Origin: Oasisia sp. SBJ-2009
Lineage: Eukaryota > Annelida > Polychaeta > Sabellida > Siboglinidae
Direction of reading: 5' to 3'
NCBI GenBank assembly: GCA_964017155.1
Contig: OZ024856.1
Span: 39,284,409-39,348,408, forward strand
DNA length: 64,000 bases
Shown: positions 39,248 through 49,677 of the stretch, in pieces
Layout: the number at the start of each line of letters is the position of its first letter
Numbering within the stretch: the stretch's first letter is position 1
Made by a program: the position numbers and the translations under genes
Notes under the pieces: model-generated
What the model saw: only the letters and a program-made list of their open reading frames with translations
Database searches by the model: none
Told to the model about the DNA's origin: nothing

Positions 39248-42200
39248 TGTGTGTTTTGGTTGTTATAGATAACTTAGCTATTGAGTAAAAACAGTTTGGG
39301 GTAATATAACTTGAATAGTTCGGGTATCATGCATGCAGTTGCCTAAGTTGACCCACAGGATAACTAACACTAATAATAACCTGTTATTACTTTGGTAGAC
39401 AGTCTGACTGTAACATTAGTGAGATCATGGGAGGGCAGGGAGAGTCGTGAGGGTGCAATGGGTGGGATACATACCACCACCTAGGACCAGTTGCAGTGGT
39501 CACTCAGATAATCCAGCAGATCCCAGGTTGTTTACTCGGACAGATGGGATTATCCCTCCCAGCGAGATGCACAACTGGCCACTTGGACTGGTCACTCTCT
39601 CCGGCCAGCATGTCAGGTATCCCTCTGAGCGTGGAGGCAGGCAACAGCTGGACATTCGGTAGACTTGGGCTGTTTATTTGTGTAGCAGGTGTGTGTAGGT
39701 GTATATAGGTGTCTGCTGGCTACATTGAAGCCTTGCTCCGCACTCCGGAGTCGCCGACTAGCTCCAACTAAACGGTCCCGTACTCTGAGCTGTTCCACCT
39801 CACACACTGTGTCTTCTCACGGCCTGTCAGCTTCGTGGGGTTCCCAAGGTGTTTTTAAAACCATGAGGGGAAATAGCAGCCGTCTTTCCGTACTGATGTA
39901 GTCAAAAATTGATTTTTCTTTAGTTTTACTAGTAATTAATAGATGGCGCCACTGGAGATCTAAAATTGATAGATATTGTTCTACATACACATATGGCATT
40001 GTTTAGTTCACTTGACAAGCCACTGTTATTCCTTTCCTTCTCCCCTCCCCTCCCCTCCCCTCCCCTCCCCTCCCCTCCCCTCCCCTCCCTTCCCCTCCCC
40101 TCCCCTCCCCTCCCCTCCCCTCCCCTCCCCTCCCCTCCACTCCCCTCCCCTCCCTACGTGCACATGGTCCTGGGAGAACCAGTGAGGGAAGACAAACAAA
40201 GAAAATAGAGAGTGAAAAAGTCCAAAAACAAAAAGAGATTGCTGTTGGTGCTGAGCCCCAGGCAGGGTGTCAATGTCAGTACTTACGTCACAGATAACGC
40301 TTGCCTCACTCACTTTTTCTAACCAGACAGCCAAAGAATCATATGCCATGTGTTAAGTGTTCCTTTGCCAAGCAGTCTGTCAAAGAATTGTTTACCGTGT
40401 TTCTAATATTCCTTTGCCAAGCAGAATGCCAAAGAATTGTTTACGTTGTTTCAAATTTTCTGTCAGTAGGTTCCTCTATACAGTAATGTATAGTAGTTGA
40501 TCTTTCTGTATAATAAAACAACGTGTGTCTGTCCTGCAGGCTTCCTCACTCTGTCGCTGTCAGACCAGATGGTTCTGCTACAAAGTACGTGGCTTGACAT
40601 CCAGTGCTTCAACCTCGTCTACCGCTCGTCTCCGTACCAGGGCATCCTCGTCTTTGCCGATGACTTCAAGTGCTCGGAAGACGACGCGATCAAAATGGGC
40701 TCGCCGCTCGAATACGACTCCGTGTCACGGCGGTTAGCAAAGAAACTGTCAAGGTTAATGATCACGAAAGAAGAATACGTGTTAATGAAAGCCATACTTC
40801 TATTAAATCCAGGTAAGTTTGAGAGTGAAGATGGTGAGATTTCACCGTCACCTCCTACCTCTGTAGGCTGCATTCCAGGTTATAATATGTATACGATATG
40901 AAATAAATAATATTGACAGGCCAGCAAGTGTGATAAACTAAAATAGAAGCCATACGTAATATATAAGTGACATACAGAAATATCTGTAGCAATATAAACT
41001 GACCTAGTGAGCATAGACAACATGTTACATAGTATTATTTATGAAATTGTTACATAAATGTATTATATGGACTTTTTCAATATTATAATTGGGCAAGTAC
41101 ACAGGAACATAGCAAAAACAAATACTCGTTGTGAATATATATGCTGTCCAAGAATATGTATTTTGTTTGAGAAAATATTTGCCATGTCACAATGAGTCAG
41201 GATAGAGCAACATTGTTGCGGCTTTGTCCACATTTCCTTCCATTCAATAAGCCAGTATGTACTGGAGGGGTGGAGGGGTGAAGGTAGACGGGCCCTGGGT
41301 ACAGATCTGTCCCTTCAGGATGAGTCAGGTTAGATGAGATGTTATCAGTGTGTCCTCTACAGCTCCACAGCAGTCATCAAAGGCTCTATTGTAGTTGATC
41401 CCTGGTGCACTAAAAACCAGCCACAAGATAAAGATTAAAGATATTAGTTTGCCTGGGCAACTTGCAATTACATTTGCTAGCCCACAGTGTCGGGTGACAG
41501 TAATATTTAGTTTTTTTTTTTTACCAGAAAACAGCATGACAGCAAATAAACTTTAACTATGCTGTCTAGTTCTTTAATTCTTTTAAGTTGAGATTCTATT
41601 AAAAGCAGGTGTTTTGTAAAATGTAGTTATGCTAAAAGTTCAATAACTATAACTGTTAACGTAATATATAGTGAATGAAAAATGGTTAGCGTAGACGGTG
41701 AGATATGCAAAGAGAGACATAAATTGATGGGTAATGGTGTTCAACTGTTTCAGGCCACCAGACCAGCTGGCTAGCCACTGTTTATTTTACCGTGGGTACT
41801 TTGACTGCCTGTGTAAAACATTGTTCCCCTCTTGGCTGGTAATAAAGTAGACATTTAACACGATGTGTACTTTGTGAAACAGGGTGTGTGTGTTTAGTTT
41901 ATCAGCACCTCCTTCCTGTGTGTATTCAAATTATGTTTCGTAATACGTCGGAGGTGATGAAACGTAACACATCTCTCACATATGATGCATTAAAAGTGCA
42001 TTTCCCCATAAACCCAGTTAACTTGAGATAACCATAGCTGTTGAGTTGTCTGGTGTGAGTGTTTAGTAGTCTGGCGTTCTGCACCAGTGAGAGGTAGATG
42101 GTTTTTGACCTCATGCTGCGTACCCTTGGCGGTAGGGTAGGGTTGGGTAGGGTATGAAAGATCACAGCTGTAGACATACGGTACCGAATGGATGGGGAGA

Positions 42201-42560
42201 AACTCTCGTATTTGGGAGGGGTAAGTTTAGGTGTACATCCGGTGGGTGTGGATGTGAATTAAATGGTTCTGGTTGCTTTGTTTTGCCCTCACCGATGTGT
42301 CGTTTGTTTCAGACATGAACGTAGAGAACACTGAGCGTGTGCAGGAGCTCCAAGATCGCATCCACGACGCGTTGATCGAGTACGAGCGAGCCCACGGCGT
42401 CGCCGCGAGTCAACGGCGCTCGGGCAACCTTCTCCTCGCCTTGCCTCTCCTCATGCAGGCGAAGATCCTCGCCAAGGAATACTGGTTCCAAGTGAAGAAG
42501 AGCGACCGTGTTCCACTTCACAAACTATTGAGCGAAATGCTGGAGTACGCACGCTCGTAA
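18432..42560 (+). CDS. ERR: Estrogen-related receptor copy 1 (gene model, 3' part; first zinc-finger exon upstream of window)
   Basis: Joined exons 18432-18548, 21463-21594, 22570-22590, 31934-32095, 40540-40812 and 42313-42560 encode the last 316 residues of an NR3B orphan nuclear receptor. ERRs bind TNAAGGTCA sites as monomers or dimers and activate metabolic genes without a hormone. Diagnostic pieces are the second zinc finger with [15 protein letters not shown], the canonical [16 protein letters not shown]-terminal extension, the LBD signature [20 protein letters not shown], and the AF-2 end [16 protein letters not shown]. Every intron boundary is GT-AG and all phases are consistent. The zinc-finger-1 exon was not found in the window. 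Copy 1 is the more conservative of the two tandem paralogues; its introns are much larger than those of copy 2. Confidence 0.93.
18850..21482 (+). repeat. 45-bp minisatellite built from a splice acceptor plus exon start
   Basis: Tandem units of 45 bp, plus 76-bp variants that carry an extra 31 bp starting TTGGTGTGTCACC, fill most of the 2.9-kb intron. Each unit contains CCTAG, then GTGTGCGACTGGACCGGGTG, then TGTAAGTGTTAAG. The 20-bp middle piece is exactly the first 20 bases of the coding exon at 21463, preceded by the same CCTAG acceptor. I count about 44 copies before the real exon, which is itself the final unit. Variants include GTGTGTGAC for GTGTGCGAC and ACCAGG for ACCGGG. The homologous copy 2 intron is 335 bp and has no array, so the array accounts for the difference in length. 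Confidence 0.97.
21463..21594 (+). CDS. ERR: ERR copy 1 exon: DNA-binding-domain C-terminal extension and hinge
   Basis: 132 nt, phase 1 in and out, donor GTAGGT at 21595. It encodes [19 protein letters not shown], then a divergent hinge ending in VPAHIQ. The [15 protein letters not shown] block is the ERR C-terminal extension whose RGGR (A-box) contacts the minor groove at the TNA bases 5' of AGGTCA. Its acceptor is the last CCTAG of the 45-bp array, so about 44 equivalent acceptors lie upstream. Use of a single decoy without its donor would read VRLDRVCKC and then stop. Confidence 0.96.
22396..22590 (+). other. Candidate alternative (stop-introducing) exon, copy 1
   Basis: An acceptor TTGCATTGCAG precedes 22396. 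If joined to the exon ending at 21594 the frame reads an Arg/Pro-rich tail beginning [15 protein letters not shown] and ending GRRGRG, then stops. The stop arises both when the exon runs on to the donor at 22591 (in-frame TGA) and when the donor at 22541 is used (TAA on entering 31934). The result would be a receptor with DNA-binding domain but no ligand-binding domain, or a decay target. Use of these sites is inferred, not shown. Confidence 0.4.
22570..22590 (+). CDS. ERR: ERR copy 1 hinge microexon (21 nt)
   Basis: A pyrimidine-rich acceptor ending CCCTCCCGTCCAG is followed by 21 nt and a strong donor AGAG/GTAGGT. Phase 1 in and out keeps the frame: [19 protein letters not shown]. The inserted AQQSKRD aligns with the QPAKKPY-type hinge that precedes NKI in vertebrate ERRs, from family knowledge. 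The exact 21-nt element recurs in copy 2. Skipping it would also keep the frame ([12 protein letters not shown]), so it may be a cassette. Confidence 0.72.
30418..30447. repeat. (TAG)n microsatellite
   Basis: About ten TAG triplets with one late interruption. Confidence 0.9.
30668..31490. repeat. 19-bp minisatellite (CTGTCCATGTCATGTGGAT)n
   Basis: About 40 tandem 19-bp units with C/T variation at the last base. A subset read CCAGGTCATGTGGACC, so an AGGTCA nuclear-receptor half-site recurs through the array. Three overlapping Met/Cys/His-rich open frames (for example [15 protein letters not shown]) come from a 19-residue period and are not proteins. The array degrades after 31490. Confidence 0.96.
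31762..31808. repeat. (GTGTC)n microsatellite
   Basis: About nine pentamer units, about 130 bp upstream of the next exon. Confidence 0.92.
31934..32095 (+). CDS. ERR: ERR copy 1 exon: LBD helices 1-3
   Basis: 162 nt, acceptor CACGTTGCAG, donor GTCAGT at 32096, entering with two bases and leaving with one. It encodes [20 protein letters not shown] and then the ERR signature ending [19 protein letters not shown]. The Glu of DRELV is the position equivalent to the estradiol-contacting glutamate of ER. From TCGAACCC to the donor the exon is base-for-base identical with copy 2, while its first 30 bases differ. Confidence 0.97.
32094..32106. promoter_or_regulatory. Perfect IR1 nuclear-receptor element across an exon/intron junction
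   Basis: AGGTCAGTGACCT is a perfect inverted repeat with 1-bp spacing, the type bound by FXR/EcR-USP heterodimers. Its first two bases are the end of the exon and the rest is intron, and it includes the GTCAGT donor. Copy 2 keeps AGGTCAG but has TGCTTG instead of TGACCT. Whether it is bound is unknown. Confidence 0.4.
32248..33357. repeat. 1.1-kb (CCCT)n / (GGGA)n tetranucleotide array
   Basis: About 270 CCCT units with one phase slip near 32471 and a 13-C run at 33303-33315. It begins about 150 bp after the exon ending at 32095. The minus strand is continuous GGGAGGGAGGGAGGG, the classical short-loop G-quadruplex pattern, and the plus strand is i-motif-capable. The long SLPP and GGRE open frames are artefacts. 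Assembly length of such an array may be unreliable. Confidence 0.98.
36735..36794. repeat. Alternating GC/AC tract
   Basis: About 60 bp of GCAC, GC and AC repeats; strictly alternating purine-pyrimidine, a Z-DNA-prone sequence. Confidence 0.9.
37026..37038. promoter_or_regulatory. Perfect ERE core palindrome
   Basis: GGTCAACGTGACC matches GGTCA-N3-TGACC exactly. It is the third perfect ERE core in the window and lies in the intron between the first and second LBD exons of copy 1. Confidence 0.45.
38441..38492. repeat. (GTGC)n microsatellite
   Basis: GTGC/TGCG tetranucleotide run, alternating purine-pyrimidine. Confidence 0.9.
39187..39254. repeat. (GT)n-(GTGC)n microsatellite
   Basis: A short TATA and GT run followed by about twelve GTGC units. 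Confidence 0.93.
40040..40154. repeat. (CCCCT)n pentanucleotide array
   Basis: About 23 units, C-rich on the sense strand and so G-quadruplex-capable on the template strand. It is the second such array in introns flanking LBD exons of copy 1. Confidence 0.96.
40540..40812 (+). CDS. ERR: ERR copy 1 exon: LBD helices 4-8
   Basis: 273 nt, acceptor GTCCTGCAG, donor GTAAGT at 40813, phase 1 in and out. It encodes [20 protein letters not shown], then [20 protein letters not shown] and [20 protein letters not shown], ending ILLLNP. The Arg of VYRS is the position equivalent to the ER arginine that contacts A-ring ligands. The first half is nearly identical to copy 2, whereas the second half (from DDAIKMG) differs at many synonymous and several amino-acid sites. 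Confidence 0.97.
40813..42312 (+). other. Last intron of ERR copy 1
   Basis: 1.5 kb, AT-rich, with nothing recognisable in it. The last 30 bp (CCTCACCGATGTGT near 42287 onward) match the copy 2 intron end, so the near-identical block starts inside the intron. Confidence 0.75.
42313..42560 (+). CDS. ERR: ERR copy 1 last exon: LBD helices 9-12 with AF-2
   Basis: 248 nt ending in TAA. It encodes [20 protein letters not shown], a helix 9-11 region with [20 protein letters not shown], and the activation helix [16 protein letters not shown]. Only four bases differ from copy 2 across the exon; the only amino-acid change is YWFQV here versus YWFEV. Confidence 0.98.
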
Positions 42561-43213
42561 CACACACCCAGTGCCATCTGGTGTAGAGACATGGAAGCAC
42601 GCGTCCGGGCTCCTCGGACTGTGCGCTGCTTGCAGATGTAATATTAGGAAATTCACAAGTCATTTAGTCCGTCGGTCAGTCGATCGATGGGTCGATCATG
42701 CAGAGGTGCATGCTGGGATTGCACACCTGTAAATCTTAGAATGTCATTGATCTGTGATTGAGACACGCGGAGGGAGACCGCTGTGGTCGACGTGACGTCT
42801 TCACTGGCACCACTGAGTTGTGACAGTGCTATCAGAGAACTGTGATACAGTCTGGTTACCAGTCGATGTCCTCGCTATATCTCCACATCCCCCCCTCCAC
42901 TGCTGTATGGAAAACTTAAATCTCCATGTTGGTTCAATTGACCAGTGTTATAAATTTCCATGTACATTGTCTATGCCTGAGTTAAAGAAGTTGACTTGTT
43001 GCAAATTTTGTGATCTATCATGAATGTCACTAAATGTTTCTTTGTGACAAAATTCAGCTGAACATATAAAATGATAGTATAATATGTGTTCGTCAATATT
43101 TCAGTCAGAAATTAATCGAAATTATTTGAATAGTTATCAGTTTATGAGTACCTGCAGATAAGAAAGAGTACAAGGTTAAAATATTAAAAAAAAAAACAGT
43201 TGTTGAGAATAAA
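42561..43213 (+). other. Probable 3'UTR of ERR copy 1
   Basis: The first 130 bp after the stop stay nearly identical to copy 2 (to about 42690) and then diverge. An AATAAA lies at 43208-43213, the first clear candidate polyadenylation signal; the true end is unknown. Confidence 0.5.
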
Positions 43214-45189
43214 CTCTCAACTTTGTACACAAAAAAAGCTATAGAATCCTGACAGCTGGGTCCAAGTGATGTGACTAATACATTAGATAGAATGAGCATT
43301 AACCTTAGGCATTGTTCACACATCTAATACCACTCTCAGTCACAACGCAACAAGTCATGATGTAGAATTATAGCATTTTATAGAGGTCACTGTTTCACAA
43401 TAGAACGAGGTGTTTTTGGATATCTTACTCGGGCCTAACTTCATAAAACAAAAACAGCCACGTTTAATGCGAAACGAGTCTTGCCATATCTACAGGATAT
43501 TTTCTTTCAATTTGTAAAGTAATCAGTTCAAGACTTAAAATAATTTCCTCCCAACTTTCATTAAACAACATGACAACAATGTTTTATCTATTTAAGCGGG
43601 AATCAAATATAAATTCCAAAGTGATTTTGGGTGGCAAAGCATGGATTTTAGTTGGGAATCAAATGTCTGATCTATACTGCAGACATTCAGAAAGTTTGGC
43701 ATCAAATTGTGGTAGTTTGACCTGTTACGTAAGAATATCAAAAATCACCTTGACGAGTGATAAAACAGTGCAAACCTTCACTAACTCCAGATGTCATTGT
43801 TAACCAGATAATGCTAGACTTAGTGGGCACCAGTAGGTGGAGCCAGCAGTAAGTTAAACGTGCACGAAACACCCGTCTAGCTGGGCTATACAAATTTGCA
43901 TGGCGATTGTAGATATCTATGTATATAGTATATATAGTTGGAACAATGCAGGTAATGGATACTAGGTGTCGCCGTGTGTTGTGTGATCACGGACAGAGAG
44001 ATGTGTTGTTAGAATGGCGGCGTTGGTGTGACAACGTCGTGTTTTATATGTTGATTTGATATGCACCATGGGACGTCTTGAAGACGTCCGTGGTCGTAGG
44101 TTCACCTTAATTATCTCGCTGGTCATTGACATTGATTCGATCCCTCCATCTTAACCTCATCCCTCGTCTCATCCACCCGTTCCCGTCGTATCGGCCTTGT
44201 CGCGTCCCAAACCCCATCATCAAAACTTTGTAGACTTGTGCCGCAATCGGCGTTTTCAGAGGCAGCATGTTGATGTTATGGACTAAGAAACTTGCCAGAA
44301 GCACAAATGATTTAGTCGTCATTAAGTAGTTGATACTGTGTGACGAAGTGGTCGTGTTGATGTGTTTATTATTAGTTGACGTTTTTTATTTTGTGCTGTT
44401 TATTTTAATTATCGATTTGATTAACGCCGACATCCGTAGTCAATGCTGAGAGTGACCAGGTTAATTGCGTGGAATGCAGACGCGTGTGTGAGGGAAGTTT
44501 ACGCAAATGATGTTTTCTAAATATCTTGAGTTGAGTATATATAATATTATATATAATTATAACAAAGTGTGGTTGTAATATGTTGCATGATATTGGCACA
44601 ATGTCATGATTTTATGCTGTACACCAAAAATAATAACTTAGCTAGACGACACAGGCACACGCAGCAGCTTGCTACTAGAGCTTAACACGATACATTTGTA
44701 CATTTTGAATCGTTTCGAAGGTGTGAGTAGATTTGACTGGCTGGCTTCAGGCAGGATAGGACGAACTGCAGATATGCAGTTCTTTTTATGGTAGCATGCA
44801 CTGGAATATGGACGGATGAGAGAGGATAACAAGAGAAACATGCAACGGAGAACAGTGAATCATCTTTTTATGTATGTTGAAACAACGTCAAATGCACTGC
44901 TACTGTCTCCCACTTAGTTGTCTCTCCGTTAGTGGAACTGTAATATCCCTGTAATTAGAAAACAACCAAACATTGGTCAGACTTTATATTAATAAAGAAT
45001 AATGAATATTACCACTGCAGAGCCAGTCGGATGGCAAAGCTAATGCCTTGTCATTTGTAAAGATGTCCGTAGAATGTCATGATTTTTAACACAGATTTAA
45101 TATTCCCTTTGATTTCATACATTTAATTCCATGTCATCAAACCTTTCAGAAAATTATTATCTGTGCTACAAGTCGGCAACAGACCACCC

Positions 45190-45430
45190 ATGTGGCAGAC
45201 ATTCTGTGTCTATGTATACCTCGGAGATAGTTTTTACACTTCCCACTAGAAGAAACTAAAACAAGCTATACTTACAGCCCATTTTTGTCTCATTTGTAAC
45301 GTGCAACTTCTCTCCCAAGAAATACCTCGGTTTGATTAATTGTTACGCACACCTGCTAGTTTATGTAAGGCACCTTCCGCTGGTGGCTTCTAATGCCAAG
45401 CAGTCAAAAGGATTTTACTTGCTCAAAAAC
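45190..45430 (+). mobile_element. Decayed LINE reverse-transcriptase fragment
   Basis: Two frames together give weak similarity to the C-terminal part of the intact LINE at 7.9-10.2 kb: YVYLGDSF resembles CKYLGHII, and FVTCNFSPKKYLGLINCYAH resembles KFCLCNISTKIILFQAYCAP. Stops and frameshifts interrupt it. The match is by eye and modest. Confidence 0.35.
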
Positions 45431-46852
45431 TCAAACTTCCCATTTCTATGTTGAGTTAGTCTCGGTGTGTAGCCTATTTATTGACCTAAAGTGATTGACT
45501 GCTATATGACCTGGTCTCCCAAGCTATATGCAGATCTCTACTGTAGTCAGTGCATTTGACTGGCGTGTGTTGGAAAGTCAATATTTTATTAATCAGTACA
45601 CATTTTTTAAGTTCTCATTGTTGTCGGTAAACTTTGCGTCGGTGTGTCAAAGTGTGTTAAAGTCGCACGTGTTTGTATTTGATTTATACTTGTTGTTTAT
45701 TTTATGACGGAGACAGTGGAAACTGGTTTTCCAACATTTCAAGTGCTTCGTATGACTGCACTTTTAACTAGCAGCAGCTAACTGACTAATCATTGTTTTG
45801 GTATTTTAGTCCACGACGTGGTAGGCATAGTTTGGTTTGCAAAGAACCAGCGATGTTAAATATGAAGTTGATGAATTGTTGTTTGTTTGTTTGTTTGTAC
45901 GTAGGTATTTGAATATTGAACTTTTGGTTTGTGTGCTGATTGCAAGCGCATGTCCGTGCATGTATATATAATACACCCCCAGAACATTACAATACGTCAT
46001 TCAGGAATGTACTATGTGAGCGATTTCAGTTTGCCAATTAAAGTTCCCTATGTTAACCAAGACTTAATGTTGTGATGCAGGAAGACCCGCGTATGCAGAT
46101 TGTGCACACATAATAGACTACATTTCTTTGTGATTGTCTTCATCGATTCATATACATACTGATAACGTTGCATTATTTTCACATTAATTATCATTGACTA
46201 AACTCACTAATCATAACTCGGGAAAGTTGCTATGGAGGATGGTTTATTAATTTCAGTATGTGATCCTTGCATTTTCTCGGAGGTGATAATAAATTGTTTT
46301 GACACCATCTCTGCCAACGTTGTGTTGTCATTAATGCCACTAAGATGTCTCCGGCTTTATTAATTCCTCTATTATCTCTCTAGCACTAGGATGATCTCGG
46401 TTTATTACAGAAAATATACATTTAGCTAAATGTACATCAAAAGTTAATATTGCATAAATTCGTATATTTATGTTCTGTAGAAACCATTTTTTTTAAATGC
46501 CTATTACTGCGAGAAATTTAGTACAATACTTCTGACCAGTTGACCCATATAACTAATGAATTCTGTATTCCTATTCTCAGAACGTTACTGTCTGATATCG
46601 GATAACATTACTTTCATCTAATCACCATCCCTCCCCTGATGAAAGTTCATAAATGTAGATATGATGCTTTCAGTGTATTGACAGTACTGGTTTGAAAAAT
46701 ATTGATGTCTAACACCTGACAAAACTATGTTGAACATTAGCTTTCTGAGATGCCCCCTGAATGGTGCACCTAGATATGTGTGAACAGTGAGCAGTACCGA
46801 CGTTTTGCTTGTGATATCTGGTAGATAAGCAGTTTCACTTGCTCCTAATGGT

Positions 46853-46930
46853 TCTTAGAAGTTAAAACTTGCGTGTGATGCTAAGTTCTTGTTCTTAGAA
46901 GTTAAAACTTGCGTGTGACGCTAAGTTCTT
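46853..46930. repeat. 40-bp direct duplication
   Basis: Two adjacent copies beginning CTTAGAAGTTAAAACTTGCG, differing at one base (GATGC versus GACGC). Confidence 0.9.
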
Positions 46931-48150
46931 ATAATAGTTCAGCGCCCAGTCCTTAGCACTGATCAAAACATTTTACTCCATGGCAGATATGATATTGAAT
47001 CAAATTTCATTTCAAGTCCTACTACTGGCTACTGCAAGCATTCAGCCAAGCTGCAATTAATGCACAAATACCCACCACTATCTGAGTGTGTCAATAATTA
47101 GTAAAGATGAAGTTGAAAATACTTTCTTCTCCTCTATACAATAAATCCAATAAATAGCCATGTCTTGTATAATATCTAATGAATATAACGTCACCCAACA
47201 AATTAGTTATTAGCATCCACGCGAGGGATGGTAAAAAAAAACCAGTAGCATCATATCACACAATGCTGTGTGGTGTGTAACAAGAACAGTGGCGCCATAC
47301 TGCGGCTTGGATCAAATCTCAACAATTACATAAGATAAGATAATTAAATATGTGTGCACGCGAGATATACAATAAAATTATGTAATTTGAGATGACAAAG
47401 TGACTTCAATTAACTGAAATTAAGGCAGCAATTTAGCTGGCGGATAGCTGAATTGTTAAACAATCGTGAATGTTGTAAATGTAAATGCATTATAATTTCA
47501 AGTTGTTTTATTCACCAATAAATTTAACCTGATTTTAATGATACTTGTATGGTCATACTTGTTAGAGGCAAACATTAAAAAACGTTCATATTAACAATCC
47601 AATTGAAACAACTAATACACGTTACCAATCACAGTGTCTCACAAACTGGCCGTTACGTGTCGCTACTAGTGTTGAAGAGGAACGCAAATATATTTTCTTG
47701 TCTGGCTATAAATTTGACCTATTCAATATTGTAATGTTGTTCTTCAGCGATGCTACACATAGCAAGTAAGTCAAAAAAAAATTACTTAAAGTTTGACATA
47801 TTACTGAAAGCTAAAAACTGATTCAAATGTATTAGCCGTAATTTTCATATAGTATTATAACTAAGAGGAAAATGAAAACTTTTAGATAGTTAAAAAATAC
47901 ACAAACGAACTAATGTGTCACGCGCTGGATAAAACAGCAACATTCTGAAGTTTGTTCAGTACACCCGATGTCTTTTAGAGGTATATGATATGATACGTCA
48001 TACATCCCGTAAAAGGTAGCACAGAGTTGATCTTATCATGTTACTCGTTGGCTTGCCGTGCTTTATAGGAAGTCTAGCACTCGGCATAGCACTTGGTATA
48101 CTGAACAGTTATGTTCTGACTAAAGTAAAGCGCAGTGGTCCACTAAATAC

Positions 48151-48446
48151 TCAAAATTGTAATGTTAGGATCGTATCATAGCGGCGCTCACACAAGTGAC
48201 ACTGTCTGACCTTCATGGACGAACGCCAAGCGAACGCATGCGTAGATACATGTCACTAAGCACGTACCGTCTACTTCCTTTGCACACGGCCTCGCGCTGC
48301 TAATGACGTCAATCATTCCCCTCAAATACGCCACCTACCAGCAGTTCTGCCGTCTGCTTCGAGTTGGAGAAAATCGGTTGTTTAGTGACTCGTGTTTATA
48401 GAAGCACAGCAACAAGTTTGACTAACAAGTTTCAGCACACGTACAG
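48151..48446 (+). promoter_or_regulatory. Candidate promoter and 5'UTR exon of ERR copy 2
   Basis: The sequence turns locally GC-richer, carries an ACGCATGCGT palindrome (near 48234), an ACTTCCT ETS-like site and a perfect CRE (TGACGTCA, 48304-48311). It ends in a strong donor GTACAG/GTGAGT at 48447. Spliced to the acceptor TTTCAG before 49587 it would form a leader with a first intron of 1.1 kb. No TATA box is clear. The transcription start is not determined. Confidence 0.45.
48304..48311. promoter_or_regulatory. Perfect CRE palindrome
   Basis: TGACGTCA, the CREB/ATF consensus, about 140 bp upstream of the candidate leader donor. Confidence 0.45.
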
Positions 48447-48565
48447 GTGAGTTATGCTACCTTTTAGAGAAGATAATGAAACTGCTGGTTTTGCGTAAAT
48501 TATGTTGTTTCATGCATTTGTTTTGCTGTGGGAGATTCCCGAAGCTTGACAGTCACAATGCGCTA

Positions 48566-48578
48566 GCCACCTAGTGGC
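48566..48578 (-). promoter_or_regulatory. CTCF-like motif
   Basis: GCCACCTAGTGGC; its reverse complement GCCACTAGGTGGC matches the core of the bilaterian CTCF motif. It sits just inside the leader intron of copy 2. Confidence 0.35.
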
Positions 48579-49586
48579 TTTTACAAAACCGAGACTGAGT
48601 TCCGGAAATTATATTTCCAGGAAGAATTGGCAAAAAATATGACAGTACCATGCCATTATTTCTTATGGGTTGTTTATGCCATGAATATCACATGATCAAA
48701 TGTTACAAAAATCCAGAGATTTGATTCAGTAGCAGTCAATCTGGCTTGGAGTAGGGCGCTAGAAATTTCCAATAAACATCAGCCAGTTGAGGAAGACATG
48801 AGCTGGCACATGGTCCTGTGCCTGTGGCTGAGACCTGACACATGGCACATTGTCATTGGCACTGCATGCAGACAAAAGGTGACAGGCGTACTTTGTATTG
48901 TGGAGTATTTTTATATAAAAAACATTCTCACCCAAACAGAACTAACTGGGCCAAGAATTTGTTCCAGTCCAACACTTGGCTGTTATGATTTAATTTGATT
49001 TATTCTTTATAATTAGACATGAACATTACTATAATTTGTAAATTTATACAATTACAAAGTACATTATTTCCAGTATCAAGTCAAAATATTATATATTTCT
49101 ATTGAGGACCTTACAACTTATATAATTGAAGAGGTTTGCTAATCTAAATAGCCAAGATTGTCATTCCATTAACATTGATATACAGACACATCTATTGAAT
49201 GTAAACATTTAGGAATCCAAAATTTATACTATATAGTATACGTAGTACATTATGTACATACCTTGATCAGTGGTCAATGTAGGAGGCCTTTTGCTTGTTC
49301 ATACCCATCTTAAAAATAGTAGATTATATATATTATGTACACATTGTTGTTTGGATAGCGTCTACAAGATTGTTTACTCATTTATAGAATACCAATAAAT
49401 GTTTAATTTAGGCATAAACTTGTGACTATTTTGTCCTTTAAATGGCAGTAATTCTGCACATACTTGCAATGAATAAAACTATGATGCCAGTATGAAATAC
49501 TAGTAGTGTGTATCCATTTTGTTTTGATGAAGACATAATTGTAGCCTTTATAGACTATATAATATGTTCTATGCATTATGTTTCAG
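48579..49586 (+). other. Leader intron of ERR copy 2 (if the 5'UTR exon is right)
   Basis: AT-rich, with nothing else recognised. Confidence 0.4.
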
Positions 49587-49677
49587 TTCGTCGACTAGCT
49601 TCGAATTATGTCAACCTGACAAGATTCACTCGTGAGGCCAGTTTCTGTTGGCGTATTGAAGTGCGCCTGGCTGAACC
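49587..49677 (+). other. 5'UTR part of the first coding exon, with a short uORF
   Basis: Acceptor TTTCAG ends at 49586. The first ATG (49608) opens a three-codon uORF, Met-Ser-Thr-stop, ending at 49619. The main start follows an in-frame TGA at 49672-49674, which fixes the start at 49678. Confidence 0.6.

Larger units (their letters stand above)
33358..40539 (+). other. Remainder of ERR copy 1 LBD intron
   Basis: About 7.2 kb with no exon recognised. It contains GC/GTGC alternating purine-pyrimidine tracts (36735-36794, 38441-38492, 39187-39254), a perfect ERE core at 37026-37038, and a CCCCT pentamer array ending 385 bp before the next exon. The open frames here are short and unlike known families. 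Confidence 0.6.
43214..48150. other. Intergenic region between the two ERR copies
   Basis: About 5 kb, AT-rich, with only short ORFs. Seen within it: a CTCF-like motif at 43830-43842, a decayed LINE fragment (45190-45430), a GTTT run (45883-45898) and a perfect-spaced 40-bp direct duplication at 46853-46930. I see no gene. Confidence 0.6.

Noticed and set aside
40026..40349. Gly/Glu/Arg and Pro/Ser/Leu ORFs over the CCCCT array
   Set aside because: They are simple-repeat translations in an intron.
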